Both the position numbers and the translations under genes were made by a program. Shown piece after piece: positions 5,460-6,034 of a DNA stretch of 6,034 nt. The DNA comes from Microcaldota archaeon (GTDB lineage: Archaea > Micrarchaeota > Micrarchaeia > Micrarchaeales > CABMGC01). The stretch covers positions 1 to 6,034 of the forward strand of contig JASHXR010000060.1 of NCBI GenBank assembly GCA_030043435.1, written 5' to 3'. How positions within the stretch are numbered: position 1 is the stretch's first letter; each line of letters opens with the position of its first letter. Under the pieces are notes generated by a model. That model was given only the letters and a program-made list of their open reading frames with translations. It ran no database searches and was not told where the DNA came from.

Positions 5460-5987
5460 ATGAATAAGAAATTGCAGATAGGAGTTATGGGACCAGATAG
5501 CAAAGAATACCCAAAGTCTGGAGAGAAACAGAAACGGATAACAGAAACTGCAAAACTGCTGGGCAAACTAATTGCACAAAATAACGCAACGTTATTTACC
5601 GGTGGTTGCGGAGGCGTAATGCTATACGCATCCAAGGGTGCTAAATCCGAAGGTGGCATAACTGTTGGGAGCCCGGGGCGAACAAGAGGGGCCTCCAACA
5701 AGTATGTTGACATAGAGATAATAACCGATATAGATGCAGGTAGCTTCATCTTTGCGGGACTTCTTAGTTGCGATGCCATAATTTTCATACCTGGCGGGGC
5801 AGGAACGCTTGCAGAGCTCTGCTTTGCCTATAGAAACAAGAAAAGATGTATAATTATGATGGGCTATGATAGGTTTTATGATAGACTTATAGGAAATTAT
5901 CTTGATAGGGGAAGGTCGACAAAACTACTCGGTGCAAAGATTCCTGAGGATGCTATAAAGTTAGCATTGAAAGAAGCAAACCAGTAA
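5460..5987 (+). CDS. LOG/TIGR00725-like SLOG (MoCo carrier-like) nucleotide-binding protein
   Basis: This 175-residue, single-domain Rossmann-like protein has the length and motifs of the TIGR00725 branch of the SLOG/LOG superfamily. After the first strand (QIGVMGP, 6-12) come the glycine loop FTGGCGGVM (46-54), then AGSFIFAGLLSCDAIIFIP and the hallmark PGGAGTLAEL (111-120). True LOG enzymes (PGGxGTxEE) split cytokinin nucleoside monophosphates into base and ribose 5-phosphate. Here the first Glu of the EE pair is Ala and the second (E119) is kept, as in the molybdenum cofactor carrier-like members, so the reaction is uncertain and ligand binding is the safer call. It is cytosolic, with no signal or membrane segment. 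Start ATG 5460 is chosen for its GGTGA site; ATG 5442 would overlap the PRTase gene by 14 nt and lacks one. Coupling to the PRTase gene suggests a linked role. Confidence 0.85.
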   Translation: MNKKLQIGVMGPDSKEYPKSGEKQKRITETAKLLGKLIAQNNATLFTGGCGGVMLYASKGAKSEGGITVGSPGRTRGASNKYVDIEIITDIDAGSFIFAGLLSCDAIIFIPGGAGTLAELCFAYRNKKRCIIMMGYDRFYDRLIGNYLDRGRSTKLLGAKIPEDAIKLALKEANQ

Positions 5988-6008
5988 CCAAGGGTTCGGC
6001 TCCCAGTT

Positions 6009-6026
6009 GGGAAGTCAGATCTTCCC
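6009..6026 (+). terminator. Hairpin after the SLOG gene, candidate terminator at window edge
   Basis: GGGAAG (6009-6014) and CTTCCC (6021-6026) form a perfect 6-bp stem with a 6-nt loop, 21 nt after the SLOG stop. TTTGCTTC follows, T-rich but cut off by the window end. It probably closes the cassette transcript, but it could also belong to a structured element beginning beyond the edge. Confidence 0.4.
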
Positions 6027-6034
6027 TTTGCTTC

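Noticed and set aside
5988..6034. Possible start of a tRNA (GGTTCG and GGGAAG-like arms)
   Set aside because: No consistent acceptor, D and anticodon arms can be laid out, and the T-loop-like piece has G at the position normally A58; a simple hairpin explains the pairing.

Overview
This window looks archaeal. It carries the C-terminal part of a split RNA polymerase largest subunit (Rpo1C/A''), an Sm-like archaeal protein, TATA boxes about 25 nt ahead of the inferred transcript starts, GGTG-type ribosome binding sites and a class 1 intein in an AAA ATPase. I cannot place the lineage firmly. The neighbourhood is not the usual one: neither rpl30e/nusA follows rpoA2 nor rpl37e follows the Sm gene. 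This would suit a divergent lineage such as a DPANN archaeon, but that is a guess. All genes read on the + strand.

Positions 1-4205 are GC-rich, with Arg codons dominated by AGG. This part holds the 3' end of rpoA2 (to 707), two hairpins in the following gap, and an Sm/LSm gene (885-1112) behind a TATA box. A two-helix membrane protein (1117-1392) lies 4 nt after the Sm gene. Behind its own TATA box comes a large gene (1566-4205) for a protein with three TPR repeats and one AAA ATPase domain. The Walker A motif of that domain is split between Lys and Thr by a 359-residue intein (2286-3362). The intein keeps all its splicing residues, but both catalytic Asp positions of its LAGLIDADG endonuclease domain have become Gly. 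It is therefore predicted to splice but no longer home. Splicing would leave a 520-residue ATPase.

From 4206 onward the composition changes to clearly AT-richer sequence with mixed codon use. After a hairpin plus T-rich tract and two TATA boxes comes a tightly packed cassette. It consists of an AbrB/SpoVT-like DNA-binding domain whose reading frame lacks a normal start, a type I phosphoribosyltransferase-like protein, and a LOG/TIGR00725-like SLOG protein. The junctions overlap (GTGA at the first; the GGTGA at the second holds both the stop codon and the next ribosome binding site), so the products are probably made together. A PRPP-binding enzyme beside a nucleotide-binding or phosphoribohydrolase-type Rossmann protein suggests nucleotide or nucleobase chemistry, with the AbrB protein as a possible regulator. 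I do not recognise this trio as a named system, and it is the best candidate here for something undescribed.
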